A stretch of 64,000 bases of DNA from Rubrobacter marinus (GTDB lineage: Bacteria; Actinomycetota; Rubrobacteria; Rubrobacterales; Rubrobacteraceae), in NCBI RefSeq assembly GCF_011492965.1, contig NZ_CP045121.1, positions 1,364,001-1,428,000 on the forward strand. The letters are read 5' to 3'. How positions within the stretch are numbered: the stretch's first letter is position 1; every line of letters starts with the position of its first letter. The translations under genes were made by a program, and so were the position numbers. Shown piece by piece: positions 8,157-17,403 of the stretch. Below the pieces are notes generated by a model. That model saw only the letters and a list, made by a program, of their open reading frames with translations. It ran no database searches and was not told where the DNA came from.

Positions 8157-10421
8157 CTAGTTCCGGGGCAAGGTTGCCACCCGGACCCGATCGAACCAGC
8201 CGTCGAGCTCTTCTTCTTGGGCGGGCTCTACTGACCTGAGGAGGGCGCTGAGGGACCAGAGGGGCGCGTAGGGCTTGATCCACCTCGCGCAGCCCTCGAC
8301 GTCCTCCGGATAGATACGAACCCCCCCACACTTGAGTGGTATTCCGCCTTCTTCCAACATCCTGAGGAAGCCGAAGGCAGGAAAGGCCGGGGCTGCGGGG
8401 AAGCCCGACCCGAAAGTGATCCTCTCGCCTGCCATGTCGGGATCGAAGGGCCTGGTCGCCTCTTGCTTTATGCCCATGATCTCCTGCGGGACCGGTCCCC
8501 TTACGCGTGATCCGAGACGCTCGACCTCCACCTTGGGGTTGCACCTGCGCGGTTCGAGGGCCTTATATCTTTCTTGGAAGAGCTCCCTACGCCCTTCAGG
8601 TTGGTCTCGCACGTTGCTGTCGATGATCTCAAGAAGCAACATGACCCACCCCTCCTGCGACATCAGGGCGTGATCCTGTGAGTAGGGGTGAAGCTGCTCG
8701 CGGATCCTGTTCAACGCTGTCTCGGCTAACCTCTCCGCCTCCTCAAGTTCACCGAGCTCGCTCAGCAACGCGGCGCGCTTAACGTCCCATGGTGGCGAGG
8801 TTGCTTCCCTGGCCCATTCCTGTAGTCCCGCGCGGAGCGCTTCTTGGTCGAAGCGGTACAGGTGGAACAGGCAGTCCTCGTAGAACCACCGGGAGCGCCA
8901 TTCGGTTCCATGACCAACCACATCGTCAAGGCGATCCATCCACAGCCGAAATTTGCTATCGTCTTGGTCCTCCCTGGCTTCCCTGATTACGGCAAAGGAC
9001 AACTCCACCCACCACTCCGCGATCGAGGCCCAATCCAGCTCCGCGTGTTCCTCCCGCCTCGGCGTTACGGTTGCCCCATCGATGCCGACCAGGTCGGGAA
9101 ATGGATTGAACGACGTCAGTACCTCGACGATCTTCTCGCTCCAAACGTTGAACAGGGGAATGAGGGCCTTCTCGAGGCGCCAGTTGAACTCGTACAGTAT
9201 TTCCAGGTTACGTGGTGCGGGTAGCTCTCCCAGGGATCTCAGGATAGGATCGATCCAGAATTGCGTTTCTGGCCACAGCTTGCTCCTGACTACGTAGGGG
9301 GCGACCGCCCACCCCGGGTACTCAAGCCTCTGACGCCGCCACGTCTCCAAAACCTCGGTCAACTGCTCGAGATTGTCTGCAAATCCCTGGTGGCTCGAGG
9401 GCTCCGATGGGGTGAACAGGCTTGGCCCCTCGGGCACCTCGGGCCGGTCAAAGCTTGGGCGCCAGCGGTGGCGTCTCGACGGTGGGGCGAGCCAATCGTC
9501 GGGGTCGGGGGGCTTGCCGTTCATCAGGTTCAGGAGGAGCCACTCCGTAGCCTTCTCGTGCCGCTCGTCCCGGCGCGGCCAGAGGGCGGGCGGGAATAGT
9601 GGAGAGAGGTCCACGGGGATGACGTTCCGACTCTCGAGCAATCTCCTCGTGGGGCCCGAAAGGTCGAGGAGACCGCACAGATAAACCCGCGGGGCGGAAG
9701 GACCCAGGTTGTCACGTACCCAGCCCGTCCAGCTTAGGAAGTTCGGGTCCTCCCCGGAGAATCCCAAGAGGCAGAAAGCGTTCTCCGCGATAGACTGTTG
9801 TACCAAGCTGACGAAGGGCGCGGATCTCGCCGGGTATGCGCGAAAGTCCTCCTCGGTGATGACGAAGGGTCTCTGGGATGGGAAGCTGCCGTGGAGCTTC
9901 ACGATACGGGGTTGCTCGTGGGCCGGAACATCGGACGGGTCGAGCACCAAACCGTACTTGCGCTCAAACACTCGAGATCTTGCCCTCTCCAGCAGCGTGT
10001 CGTAGTTGGTAGTAAAAACGTCAGCCCACGGCAAGGAAAGGAGCATGTCGTGCAGGCGCCCGGGCTCGTAGCTGGCGTCCGGGATGCTTTCTAAGAGCAA
10101 GTTGTCTAACGCAGAGCGCCCGAAGGAGATTTCGTATTCGCTAGCGAGCCTCATAGCGCCGGACGCTGTTCCGTACAGCGCCTTCCGTCTGCCTCGAGGC
10201 CCTTCATCGGGATTGCCGGACGGGTACAGGTCCTCTAGCATGCGCTCGGCGGTGTCGCCCCACAGCGGGAACCGTGGCACACCGGGCGAGACGGTGGTCG
10301 CGTTCCTACTGAATCCGGCTCCAACCATGACCGCGGCGCGGCCGTAGTCGCGCTCGCTCCAGAGGCGTTCCCTGATACGTTGAATTTGGGGTTGATCCCT
10401 AAAGGCTACTGCCTTTGTCAC
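8157..10421 (-). CDS. SIR2-domain NADase-like defence protein
   Basis: 754 residues from a GTG start preceded by TAAGGCG. The first ~230 residues are a SIR2-like Rossmann domain: VMVGAGFSRN (31-40), FTTNYD (136-141), KLHGSF (175-180), PFVITEEDF (185-193) and GFSGEDPN (220-227). SIR2 domains in bacterial immunity (DSR1/DSR2, Thoeris ThsA, prokaryotic short Argonaute systems) degrade NAD+ when a phage is sensed. The remainder is Trp-rich and helical and may be the sensor. It is transcribed divergently from the gene at 10650. The stop codon may be an artefact of a missing base in a C run, see the downstream entry. Confidence 0.85.
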   Translation of the reverse strand: MTKAVAFRDQPQIQRIRERLWSERDYGRAAVMVGAGFSRNATTVSPGVPRFPLWGDTAERMLEDLYPSGNPDEGPRGRRKALYGTASGAMRLASEYEISFGRSALDNLLLESIPDASYEPGRLHDMLLSLPWADVFTTNYDTLLERARSRVFERKYGLVLDPSDVPAHEQPRIVKLHGSFPSQRPFVITEEDFRAYPARSAPFVSLVQQSIAENAFCLLGFSGEDPNFLSWTGWVRDNLGPSAPRVYLCGLLDLSGPTRRLLESRNVIPVDLSPLFPPALWPRRDERHEKATEWLLLNLMNGKPPDPDDWLAPPSRRHRWRPSFDRPEVPEGPSLFTPSEPSSHQGFADNLEQLTEVLETWRRQRLEYPGWAVAPYVVRSKLWPETQFWIDPILRSLGELPAPRNLEILYEFNWRLEKALIPLFNVWSEKIVEVLTSFNPFPDLVGIDGATVTPRREEHAELDWASIAEWWVELSFAVIREAREDQDDSKFRLWMDRLDDVVGHGTEWRSRWFYEDCLFHLYRFDQEALRAGLQEWAREATSPPWDVKRAALLSELGELEEAERLAETALNRIREQLHPYSQDHALMSQEGWVMLLLEIIDSNVRDQPEGRRELFQERYKALEPRRCNPKVEVERLGSRVRGPVPQEIMGIKQEATRPFDPDMAGERITFGSGFPAAPAFPAFGFLRMLEEGGIPLKCGGVRIYPEDVEGCARWIKPYAPLWSLSALLRSVEPAQEEELDGWFDRVRVATLPRN

Positions 10422-10649
10422 AGCGAACGCCTTACGATGTGCATGAATAGAGCATTCACCCGAACCGAAGTATACAGAGTCAGGGCGTGGTCCAGGTCAG
10501 TAAGTTTTGACCTCGGAATACGCTGCTTTATGTTCACTTATGAACTTGGCGCCTTCACGCCCGAGAACGGTCACCTTACGTTTTCTGACTGTGACCAACC
10601 GACAACGAGTACGCGTACACTCCGCTCAACAGGCGGATAAAATCGTTGC
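10422..10649. promoter_or_regulatory. Divergent intergenic region
   Basis: This 228-base, AT-richer spacer separates the minus-strand SIR2 gene from the plus-strand gene at 10650. It must carry both promoters. I could not fix individual -35/-10 boxes with confidence. Confidence 0.5.
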
Positions 10650-13442
10650 GTGAGAACGCTCGACTCGGACAACCTCGACTGTTGGATTTCCTCCTGGCGA
10701 AGAGCCGTCAAGGAACCAGAGGAATTGCTCTTGGGCATAGGGAGCTTCGTGAACGTCGTGCAGGCTGCCCTCGGGGAACTCGAGCAGTGCTATCGCGTCT
10801 ACGAGAAGAAGCGGGTGAAGCGCGATGGGGAGTGGTGGGAGAGCAAGGTGCTCAACCTCATGGAGAATTGCTTCCGTATGGGCACACCTACGGTTGCACT
10901 CCTTCGCGCCGAGCACGGCCAGACCATGAACGAGCTTGAGGTTTTGCTCAGTGCGGAGGGAAGTTATTATGACGTGAGCCGCATTTACCCCCTTTTGGAG
11001 GAGATTAAGGGCTCGCCTTCGCCACAGATTGTCGAGGAATACCTCCTTGAGGAACTGTTGGGTAAGGGAGATTCTCTGTCCCTCTTTGTGTTCGCGCAGC
11101 TCCTAGCCCGCCGCGCTTCCGTAAATTGGTCGGGAAAGGACCTCGAGGATTTGCCCAAGACGATCCTCACGCGGTCGTACGTCTCGTCGCTACTGAAGTC
11201 TCATGTTGGCCATCTGGGCGATGACGCAGTGCTCGGGCGGGAAGTCGAGGCGGTCTGGCAGGGGATCCTCCGTGAAGCGTCCGATTCACGCCTTGCGCGG
11301 GCTTCGGGGTCGGGTTCGCTCCTCGACGCGTTCGGGGATGATGGCTTCTGGCAGAGGCTTGCGTACCGCTTCCTCGAGGACCTTGGGAGGGCTTGGGCCC
11401 GTGTCCTGCGCGGTCGCGGCGTCTCGGAGGGTGGTGTAACCGACAGGAAGCCTCTTCTCTCCTTCGACGAGGAGGGGCTCAAGGAGATAGGTCGAGAGAC
11501 TGTGCGCGGGTACGCGCGAACCCTTCTCCTCAGGATGCTCCACGTCGGCGGCGGGTTGTCGAAGAGAATCCCAGAGGCGACCGAGGGGCTGGGACACCGG
11601 CTTCACGGCAAGCTGGCCGAAGCGGGGGTGTTCGTAGAAGAGGCATCGCGTTGGGGCGAGCCCCACGAAGACGTCGTCGCTAGAACTGCGCTCGCGGCTA
11701 CGATCAACGCCTCGGTCCGGCACCTTTGCGCGGAACTGGCCGATCTCGCGACGGCCGACGCATCCACAGCGTTTCTTCTGGAGCTCGGGCGCTTGCTAGA
11801 TGGGACGATGGCAAGGGATGCCGCCGAAGGTGTCTTGTGGGGGCACGAGGGCCTCGATGAGCAATGCGCGGTGGTCCTGGCTCAGAAGGACGTCCAGCTG
11901 GAGCTTGCCAAGCTCCTAATTCCCCTCTCCGAAAGCGTACTTGCCCGGGTCACCCTGGCTGCTGTTCAGGGAGAACCCGCTGCCGAGGGTTCCGTCGCCC
12001 GGTTTTGGGCGCAGTGGAAGGAGTCTTTCGCGCGGGAGTTCGGGGTGTTCGAGTACCTGCCGTGGGACGCGGTCGGCGAGGAGGACCTGCGTCGCATGCT
12101 CGACGAGCTAATCGGGCGTCTTGCAGGACCGAAGGAAAAATGGAGCGCCGTCTTCCGGGTAGGGGGGGTCGACCTGGAGCACTACCCGGAGGGATCTGTG
12201 CTGCGCATGGGCGACGTGGCGCTCTACGATCCGGGCGTCTACGACTTCGGGGAGGGCCGATGGAGGTTTTTGGAGAAGGAGACGCACGGTCCATACGCCG
12301 TTGCCAGGGTGAAGGTGGAGGCTGACGGGCCCGTCGACGCCGAACGGGCCGGGCGGCGCAGGCTTGCGGATGCACTCAACGTTCTAACCTTCGCGTACTC
12401 CAACCCCCGGAGGAACGTGGGCGGCTTCAAGGGCGAGGTACTACCGGGGGTCTACGTCTGTAAAGCGGACGGCAGCCGGGGGCAGTACCGTCCCCGACAG
12501 CGGGGAGCAAGAACGCCGATGGTGGTGCGCACGAGTGATCGAGACATTAGCGGGCTCGCGGCCGCTTACCGGGGATGCTGGCTTCGGTTCCGAACTCGGG
12601 GAGCGACGAGGGGAAGCCGGGAGAGATACGCCCGGGGTTTCTCAGGGCGGCCCATTGGTACGCGAGGGTTACTGGGAGCCGGAGCCCGTGCAGAAGTTCT
12701 TGACGCACTGGATCGGGCTCGAGCACCTCTTCGTCGGGGGAGAAGGGAGCAAAAAGCCGCTCGTCGTCGAGGTTCCGAGGCTCGTCGTGAACTGGCGCCA
12801 ACTGCGGGGGTTGATGTTTGTTGGCATGACGCTGCGGGAGCTCGTGGGCCGCATAGAAGGTATCGCTCCGCTGAGGACGGAGGCCGATAAGCGGCTTTAT
12901 CTGGAGGGCTGGAACGAGGACCCCCGAGTACTCCTGAACCCCGCGAAGGTCAAGATGTTCGCCCTCCTCGCCTCCAAGCACGACTCCGCATTGGCACACC
13001 GTCTGAGCCAATTCATCGAAGAGCTCCGCGAGCTTGCCAAGGACTACGAGGGGGTAGCGGGCGAGGTGGAGGATCAGCGGGAGCGGGAGAGCTTCAAGCT
13101 CGCACTGCTAAGCAGCGCCAGGAACGATACGTGCATGAGGCGCGACGCGACCACCCAAACATCGAGGCGTACGCGGAGAAGATCGAACAGGTGCTCGCGG
13201 ACGTTCTGGACAGGATCGTTGCCGACGCGCTGGAGGAGAAGCCCGGAATGGACCTCGTCAAGCAACTCGCGGCGCGCGAGGAGGAGCAGCCGTGGCTCGA
13301 AGGCCGACGAGGGCTCCCTGTGACGAAGGAGGTCCTGGAGCGGCTCCTAGAAGCAGGCGGAAATGACCTGGACGACGAACGCGAGGACGACTCCGCGAGC
13401 CTTCTCGATAAGGCACGAGCCAAACGGGCAGAAGCGCTTTGA
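10650..13442 (+). CDS. Large unknown protein, frameshifted twice in this sequence
   Basis: Coding continues through three frames: about 10650 to 12480, then the frame containing YWEPEPVQKFLTHWIGLEHLF, then from about 13110 the frame with QRQERYVHEARRDHPNIEAY. Net length is a multiple of three (about 930 residues), so a single original gene is likely. The second shift is repaired by one base at CTAAGC near 13110; the first lies at or after the GGGGG run at 12478-12482. Start is GTG. No family was identified. The segment FLTHWIGLEHLFV resembles the core helix of Apea-like HEPN domains, which are RNases in defence proteins, but this is weak. The last 100 residues could instead be an independent antitoxin-like gene from GTG 13131, since they overlap the PIN gene start. 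Confidence 0.55.
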
Positions 13443-13933
13443 ACATCGGAACCGTAGTTGTTGACGCCGCGCTGGCCCTCAAGTGGGTCTCAAGGGAGCC
13501 ATTCTCAAGGATCGCGAAGGAGTTGCTGCGGGAGTGGAAGGAGAGGGACGTCGGGACGATCGCGCCAGGGCTGCTCCCATACGAGGTAGCCGAAGTCCTA
13601 CGTAAGCGTGTCGAGAGGGGAGAGTTGTCCCCCAAGAAGGCCCGGGACCGCTTGAAAGCGATCATGGATGCTGGTCCAGTCCTCCTGGACCTGAAGGCGC
13701 TGCACAACGAGGCTCTTGAGCTAGCATATGTGCTGGAGCGTCCCTCCGCCTACGAAGCCCACTACCTAGCCCTGGCCGAAAGGGAGGACTGCGAACTTTG
13801 GACGGGGGACAGGACCTTTTGGGAGGTCGCCAAAGACGCGTACCCGAGGGTGAGGTGGGTCGGCGAGGGGCCAAACCGTCCGGCAGCGGAGGAGGATCTG
13901 AAAGGGTGGGGCACGACGGACGGAGCTCCGTAG
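13439..13933 (+). CDS. PIN-domain (VapC-like) ribonuclease
   Basis: 164 residues beginning at TTG, whose bases overlap the stop of the preceding gene (TTGA). PIN features are present: an early Asp in TVVVDAALALKWV, a Glu in PYEVAEVL, and the C-terminal AHYLALAEREDCELWTGDRTF with its acidic residues. PIN toxins cut tRNA or mRNA. The four-base overlap implies translational coupling with the upstream gene, as toxins have with their antitoxins. The upstream 100 residues are not a recognised VapB family, so whether this is a classic toxin-antitoxin pair is open. Confidence 0.8.
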   Translation: MNIGTVVVDAALALKWVSREPFSRIAKELLREWKERDVGTIAPGLLPYEVAEVLRKRVERGELSPKKARDRLKAIMDAGPVLLDLKALHNEALELAYVLERPSAYEAHYLALAEREDCELWTGDRTFWEVAKDAYPRVRWVGEGPNRPAAEEDLKGWGTTDGAP

Positions 13934-13992
13934 GAGGCCTACCGTGGCGGACAGGACCTACTGAGGACCTTTAGCCCAGTTGATCTTAAACT

Positions 13993-14268
13993 ATGGCCGT
14001 GCCTGAAGCAACCAACTGGCAAAGCTTCCTTTTGGAAAGTGCGACCAAATCGGCGGTATGTTCTAAGGCCGCTAACTCTTCATTGGTGATCACTATAATT
14101 CGCTCCGAGTTGGCAGCGGCGAAGCGCGAAGAATGGGTGGACGCGGAGGGGGCTCGCGTCCACCTGAAAAGGACCAAGAAACAGTTTGAGAGGATCGTCC
14201 CGCATCTTCCGAGGCACTATGTCAGCGAGCGCGGGATCCTCTACAACGTGAGGGAACTCGACGAGTGA
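13993..14268 (+). CDS. Small excisionase-like DNA-binding protein
   Basis: Up to 91 residues. The C-terminal half (EEWVDAEGARVHLKRTKKQF, then GILYNVRELDE) looks like the HTH_17/excisionase fold, in which the final RELDEW-type helix is common. The start is uncertain: ATG 13993 lacks a clear ribosome binding site and an in-frame GTG near 14086 would leave just the DNA-binding part. It lies alone between the PIN gene and the minus-strand RES gene, and may be a regulator of either. Confidence 0.5.
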   Translation: MAVPEATNWQSFLLESATKSAVCSKAANSSLVITIIRSELAAAKREEWVDAEGARVHLKRTKKQFERIVPHLPRHYVSERGILYNVRELDE

Positions 14269-14308
14269 CCCATGCGCCGGTAGCGGGCTGGCGCGGAAGA
14301 ACGTCACG

Positions 14309-14941
14309 CTAGGCGTCGGCTACCACGAGGTCGTTGTCGTCGGCTGCTTCCAGCACCGCCGCCCGCAGCACCTCGTCGTCGAGCGTCATGACGCGCTCCG
14401 GCGGGCATTCTAATGCGCCTGACGCCCGTTCGTAGAGGGCGATAGCATCTTCGTCGTTGTGGGCGTTGAGGTAGAGAACGCCGTCCACCTCTCCGTAGAC
14501 CTCGGGCGTCTCGTAGAAGTGGCGCGACCAGGTCTGAGAAAGTTGCCTCTCGGAAACCTTAGCTATCGCGGCCTTCGTCCCTGCTCTCATGGCCCCGTTG
14601 TGCCGTAGGTCTAGCAGCCGCAGGTCGCGTCGTAGGATCGGCGATGCGATGTGATGCCGGTCGAGGTCTACCACCCCCGTGTCGCCGAAGATCTCCACCA
14701 GGCAGCCGGAGAGGGTTCGGGCGGCGTAGTAGATGCCGCGCTCTGCGTCTTCCCCCGGCGTTCCGTCCTCGTCCCCCAGATGGTGATCGAAACGGAGCAG
14801 GGGACCGTACGAGCGGAAGCCCGTCTCCGTCGCCCCGTGGCGGGAGGGGTCGAACAACCTGACCAGGCGACTTCCGGAAGGGAGATCATGGAACAGAGGA
14901 TTGGGTCTGCGCCGCGGCGGCGGAAGGTCGACGACGACCAA
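14309..14941 (-). CDS. RES-domain toxin
   Basis: 210 residues from a TTG start one base after the antitoxin stop. The RES fold is recognisable by the Arg in RLVRLFDPSRHG, GFRSYGPLLRFDHH, RGIYYAARTLSGCLVEIFGD and the Ser-containing SRHFYETP, with GVLYLNAHNDEDAIALYE near the C-terminus. RES toxins (for example MbcT of Mycobacterium and Pseudomonas RES) deplete NAD+ by phosphorolysis or hydrolysis and are neutralised by Xre/MbcA/ParS antitoxins, which is exactly the gene just upstream. The operon order antitoxin then toxin is standard. Confidence 0.87.
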   Translation of the reverse strand: MVVVDLPPPRRRPNPLFHDLPSGSRLVRLFDPSRHGATETGFRSYGPLLRFDHHLGDEDGTPGEDAERGIYYAARTLSGCLVEIFGDTGVVDLDRHHIASPILRRDLRLLDLRHNGAMRAGTKAAIAKVSERQLSQTWSRHFYETPEVYGEVDGVLYLNAHNDEDAIALYERASGALECPPERVMTLDDEVLRAAVLEAADDNDLVVADA

Positions 14942-14942
14942 G

Positions 14943-15587
14943 CTAGCTGGCCCCGACCGTCGCCGCCGCGCTCCTTACCGCCTGGATCCGTCCCCTCCTC
15001 AACGCCTCGAGCGGGGTTTCCCCCTCCAGGTATACGTTGGGCCTCATGAACCAACTCGCCTTCGCCAGCGGCGAGGCGTGCAGGGATTGCAGTGCCTCCG
15101 GCAGCCCCTCGACGACGCCGTCCGGGCCTCCGGGGTCGAACTGCCAGGCCGGGAACCTCCAGGCTCCCCGATCCAAAATGGCCAGTAAGGTATCGACTTT
15201 CACGCGGTCGTGGGGCGTTTGGCGAGTGGTGCCGAGCAGGTCCGCAACCTGCGAGGCGGTCAGCGACCCTTCAAGCAACTCCCTGCGACGCTTGAAAGAC
15301 CGAGCCAGGGTAGCCATCTCGAGGGCGGACCTCTCCTGACGCCCGTGTTCGCGTCCGCCGGTCAGGTCCGTCACGAGCTCCCTGTGTTTCTCGGGCACCT
15401 CCGGTGATTCGAGCGCCCGCTCTATGCGAGAGGAGACGGCCTCCAAATCCTCCGCCGAAGATTGCTCCAACAGGTGCTGCAGGGCCTCGACCGTACGAGA
15501 GGCAGCCTTCTTGTGGCGCGCCTTGGCGGCAGCTCCCTTGGCGGTAGGGGCGGGAGCGGAGATCCTAAAGGTCAAGCGGTCCACCAT
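14943..15587 (-). CDS. Xre/MbcA/ParS-type antitoxin of the RES pair
   Basis: 214 residues from ATG 15587 with GAGAGGGTG upstream; a GTG at 15596 is in frame. The C-terminal block (PLAKASWFMRPNVYLEGETP followed by LEALRRGRIQAV) is the toxin-binding domain typical of Xre/MbcA/ParS antitoxins (DUF2384-like). The middle (SLTASQVADLLGTTRQTPHDRV) is a helix-turn-helix. The N-terminal ~90 residues are basic then acidic and helical, longer than in many relatives. It should bind its own promoter; inverted repeats lie in the region 15629-15656, just upstream of its start. Confidence 0.85.
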   Translation of the reverse strand: MVDRLTFRISAPAPTAKGAAAKARHKKAASRTVEALQHLLEQSSAEDLEAVSSRIERALESPEVPEKHRELVTDLTGGREHGRQERSALEMATLARSFKRRRELLEGSLTASQVADLLGTTRQTPHDRVKVDTLLAILDRGAWRFPAWQFDPGGPDGVVEGLPEALQSLHASPLAKASWFMRPNVYLEGETPLEALRRGRIQAVRSAAATVGAS

Positions 15588-15628
15588 GGCCTTCACCCTC
15601 TCGATACAACTTTACACTCCGGAATATA

Positions 15629-15656
15629 CTTACTACTGTAAGAGATGTCAAGTAAG
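15629..15656. promoter_or_regulatory. Operator-like repeats upstream of the RES/Xre pair
   Basis: CTTAC-TACT-GTAAG (15629-15642) is a perfect 5-base-arm inverted repeat and another AGTAAG lies at 15651-15656. The same half-site recurs at 15822-15847. The positions are about 40-70 bases upstream of the antitoxin start, suitable for autoregulation. The binding protein could be the antitoxin or the XRE protein at 16141. Confidence 0.5.
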
Positions 15657-15821
15657 AGAATTGCCTGGGCAGCTCACGAACGTACGGGACGGAAACTGCA
15701 TACCGCTGATTAATGCAGGGATGGACGGAATCCAGCGTAAGCCGAGGTACATCAACGACCGCACCATGAGGGCCGTAAACCAACCCCGTACGGCAGCTCT
15801 ATTGCAAGCGGTTCGACCTCG

Positions 15822-15847
15822 TAGTAAGATTTTCTTACTATGAGTAA
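15822..15847. promoter_or_regulatory. Palindromic operator overlapping the ACP-like gene start
   Basis: TAGTAAG-ATTTT-CTTACTA is a perfect inverted repeat (arms 15822-15828 and 15834-15840) that runs directly into the ATG at 15840, and AGTAAG recurs at 15842-15847. Binding here would block translation initiation or the promoter of the seven-gene set. It replaces any visible ribosome binding site, so transcription may be leaderless. Confidence 0.6.
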
Positions 15848-16148
15848 GAAGACAGCTATGACGCGCGACGAGGTGAGGGCGGTACTGACCGAGGTATTGG
15901 TGGAGATCCAGGACCTGGGTGGGGAAGAGGTGCCCGAGATCGATGATCAGACCTGCCCTATGAAGGACCTCGCGGACTTTGACAGCTTAAGCGCCATGGA
16001 GGCGGTGACCCAGTTGTCGGAGAGGTTGTCGGAGAAGCTGGACCCCACGCTCTTCTGGCAGAAGGACCGCACGCCCCTTAGCATCGAGGAGATAGTGGAC
16101 CGTATTTGCCGGACGATCGGTGTCGGGGAAGGAGGTAGCCGTGAGTGA
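15840..16148 (+). CDS. Acyl-carrier-protein-like small protein
   Basis: 102 residues, ATG within the operator palindrome. The layout is ACP-like: an N-terminal helix (DEVRAVLTEVLVEIQDL), an acidic loop, then DFDSLSAMEAVTQLSERL, where the Ser of DSL occupies the 4'-phosphopantetheine attachment site, and a final helix SIEEIVDRI. ACPs carry acyl or amino-acyl groups as thioesters. It heads a run of overlapping genes including XRE, ImmA/IrrE and nucleotide enzymes, so it could carry a group used in base modification, or it could be a non-carrier protein that only shares the fold. Its stop overlaps the next start by eight bases. Confidence 0.6.
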   Translation: MSKKTAMTRDEVRAVLTEVLVEIQDLGGEEVPEIDDQTCPMKDLADFDSLSAMEAVTQLSERLSEKLDPTLFWQKDRTPLSIEEIVDRICRTIGVGEGGSRE

Positions 16149-16476
16149 GGTGGATCCCAGGCGGATGGCGTTGGCCGAGAGGCTCCGCACGGCGAGGGAG
16201 ATGGCCGGGCTTTCTCAAGGACAGGTGGCGAAGAGGCTCGGGCTTCACAGGCCTTCGGTGTCGGAGATGGAGGCGGGACGCAGGCGAGTTTCTGCGGAAG
16301 AGCTCGCCGAGCTTGCCGACCTTTACGCGGTGGATCTCTCCTGGCTGGCCGGTGGAGAGGCCACCCCGGATGAGCATCAAGCCCGCGTGGAACTCGCGGC
16401 GCGGGAGCTCTCCAAACTTCGTGAGGAAGACCTGGACCGAGTGCTCAAAATGCTCTCGGCCCTCCGAAAGGATTAG
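16141..16476 (+). CDS. XRE-family transcriptional regulator
   Basis: 111 residues from GTG 16141, eight bases upstream of which is GGAGG. The HTH_3 domain is clear: RLRTAREMAGLSQGQVAKRL then GLHRPSVSEMEAGRRRVSAEELAELADLYAVDLSWLAGG. A short helical tail follows. XRE proteins paired with an ImmA/IrrE protease, as here, act as repressors that the protease cleaves to switch the operon on. AGTAAG/CTTACT repeats at 15629-15656 and 15822-15847 are candidate binding sites. Confidence 0.88.
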   Translation: MSEVDPRRMALAERLRTAREMAGLSQGQVAKRLGLHRPSVSEMEAGRRRVSAEELAELADLYAVDLSWLAGGEATPDEHQARVELAARELSKLREEDLDRVLKMLSALRKD

Positions 16477-16488
16477 GAGACTGGCGGT

Positions 16489-17403
16489 TTGGTGGCGAAC
16501 GGCAGCAGGACATCGACGGTGAAGCGGCGCAAGGATTTGGCGTTGGACGCCCTAGGACGGGCGCTGAGGCTGCGGGGCGAGATGGGCATAAAGCCGCAAG
16601 CCCCCGCCTCCGTCTTCGACGTCATCGACAAACTCGGCATAAAGTTGAGGTTCATGCCGATCCCTAGCTTGGAGGGCGTGTACCGGGGTCGGCCGAATCC
16701 GGTCATCCTGGTGTCGTCCGAACGCCCTCCGGGACGCCAGGCTTATACGGGGGCGCACGAGCTCGGGCACCACGTCTACGGTCACGGGGTGGCGGTGGGC
16801 GTGCCGAGCGACGATGCGGGGCAGGAACCGCCCGAGAGCGTCGGCCCCGAAGAGTATCTTGCGGATCGCTTCGCCGGCTTCTTCCTGATGCCGAAGACGG
16901 CCGTCAAGTACGGTTTCCGGGCGCGTGGCTGGGAGCCTAAGGAGTGCACTCCTCGTCAGGTCTACACGGTCGCGGGCTGGCTGGGCGTGGGCTACGCCGC
17001 GCTCGTGCACCACATGCGCGGCAGCCTACGCATGCTGGCCTACCCGCACTCCGCCCGCCTCCTGAAAGCAACCCCGAAGGACATCCGCGCCGGTATCTTG
17101 GGCAGGGAGGTTCGCGAGAACCTCCTCGTCGTGGGCGAGAAGTGGACGGACCGGGCCGTGGACGTCCAGGTCGGCGACCTTATCCTGCTGCCTTCCGGCA
17201 CGCGTTACGAGGGGAAAAACCTCCGGGTGGTCGAGGAGACCGAGCGGGCCGTACTGCTGACCGCCACCGCGCCAGGCATAGGGCGGGTCCACCGCCCGGA
17301 GTCCGGGTGGGCGGCTTTCGTACGCGTCTCTCGGCGAAACTACGTGGGATTGGGTCCGTACCGCCATTGGGAGGACCCCGACTACGAGGCCGAAGATGAT
17401 TGA
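16489..17403 (+). CDS. ImmA/IrrE-family metallopeptidase
   Basis: 304 residues, TTG (16489) or GTG (16492) start. The zinc site HELGHH is at residues 90-95 (GAHELGHHVYGHG) and the third ligand Glu is in EEYLADRFAGFFLMP, both diagnostic of ImmA/IrrE (DUF955) peptidases. The C-terminal ~150 residues extend beyond the minimal peptidase and resemble a sensor domain. Known family members cleave the cognate XRE repressor after a stress signal; the XRE gene lies immediately upstream. The gene overlaps the next by eight bases, implying translational coupling with the thymidylate-synthase-like gene. Confidence 0.88.
   Translation: MVANGSRTSTVKRRKDLALDALGRALRLRGEMGIKPQAPASVFDVIDKLGIKLRFMPIPSLEGVYRGRPNPVILVSSERPPGRQAYTGAHELGHHVYGHGVAVGVPSDDAGQEPPESVGPEEYLADRFAGFFLMPKTAVKYGFRARGWEPKECTPRQVYTVAGWLGVGYAALVHHMRGSLRMLAYPHSARLLKATPKDIRAGILGREVRENLLVVGEKWTDRAVDVQVGDLILLPSGTRYEGKNLRVVEETERAVLLTATAPGIGRVHRPESGWAAFVRVSRRNYVGLGPYRHWEDPDYEAEDD

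Noticed and set aside
15600..15850. CRISPR-like short repeats
   Set aside because: The AGTAAG/CTTACT sites are irregularly spaced, very short and palindromic; they fit operators, not a repeat-spacer array.
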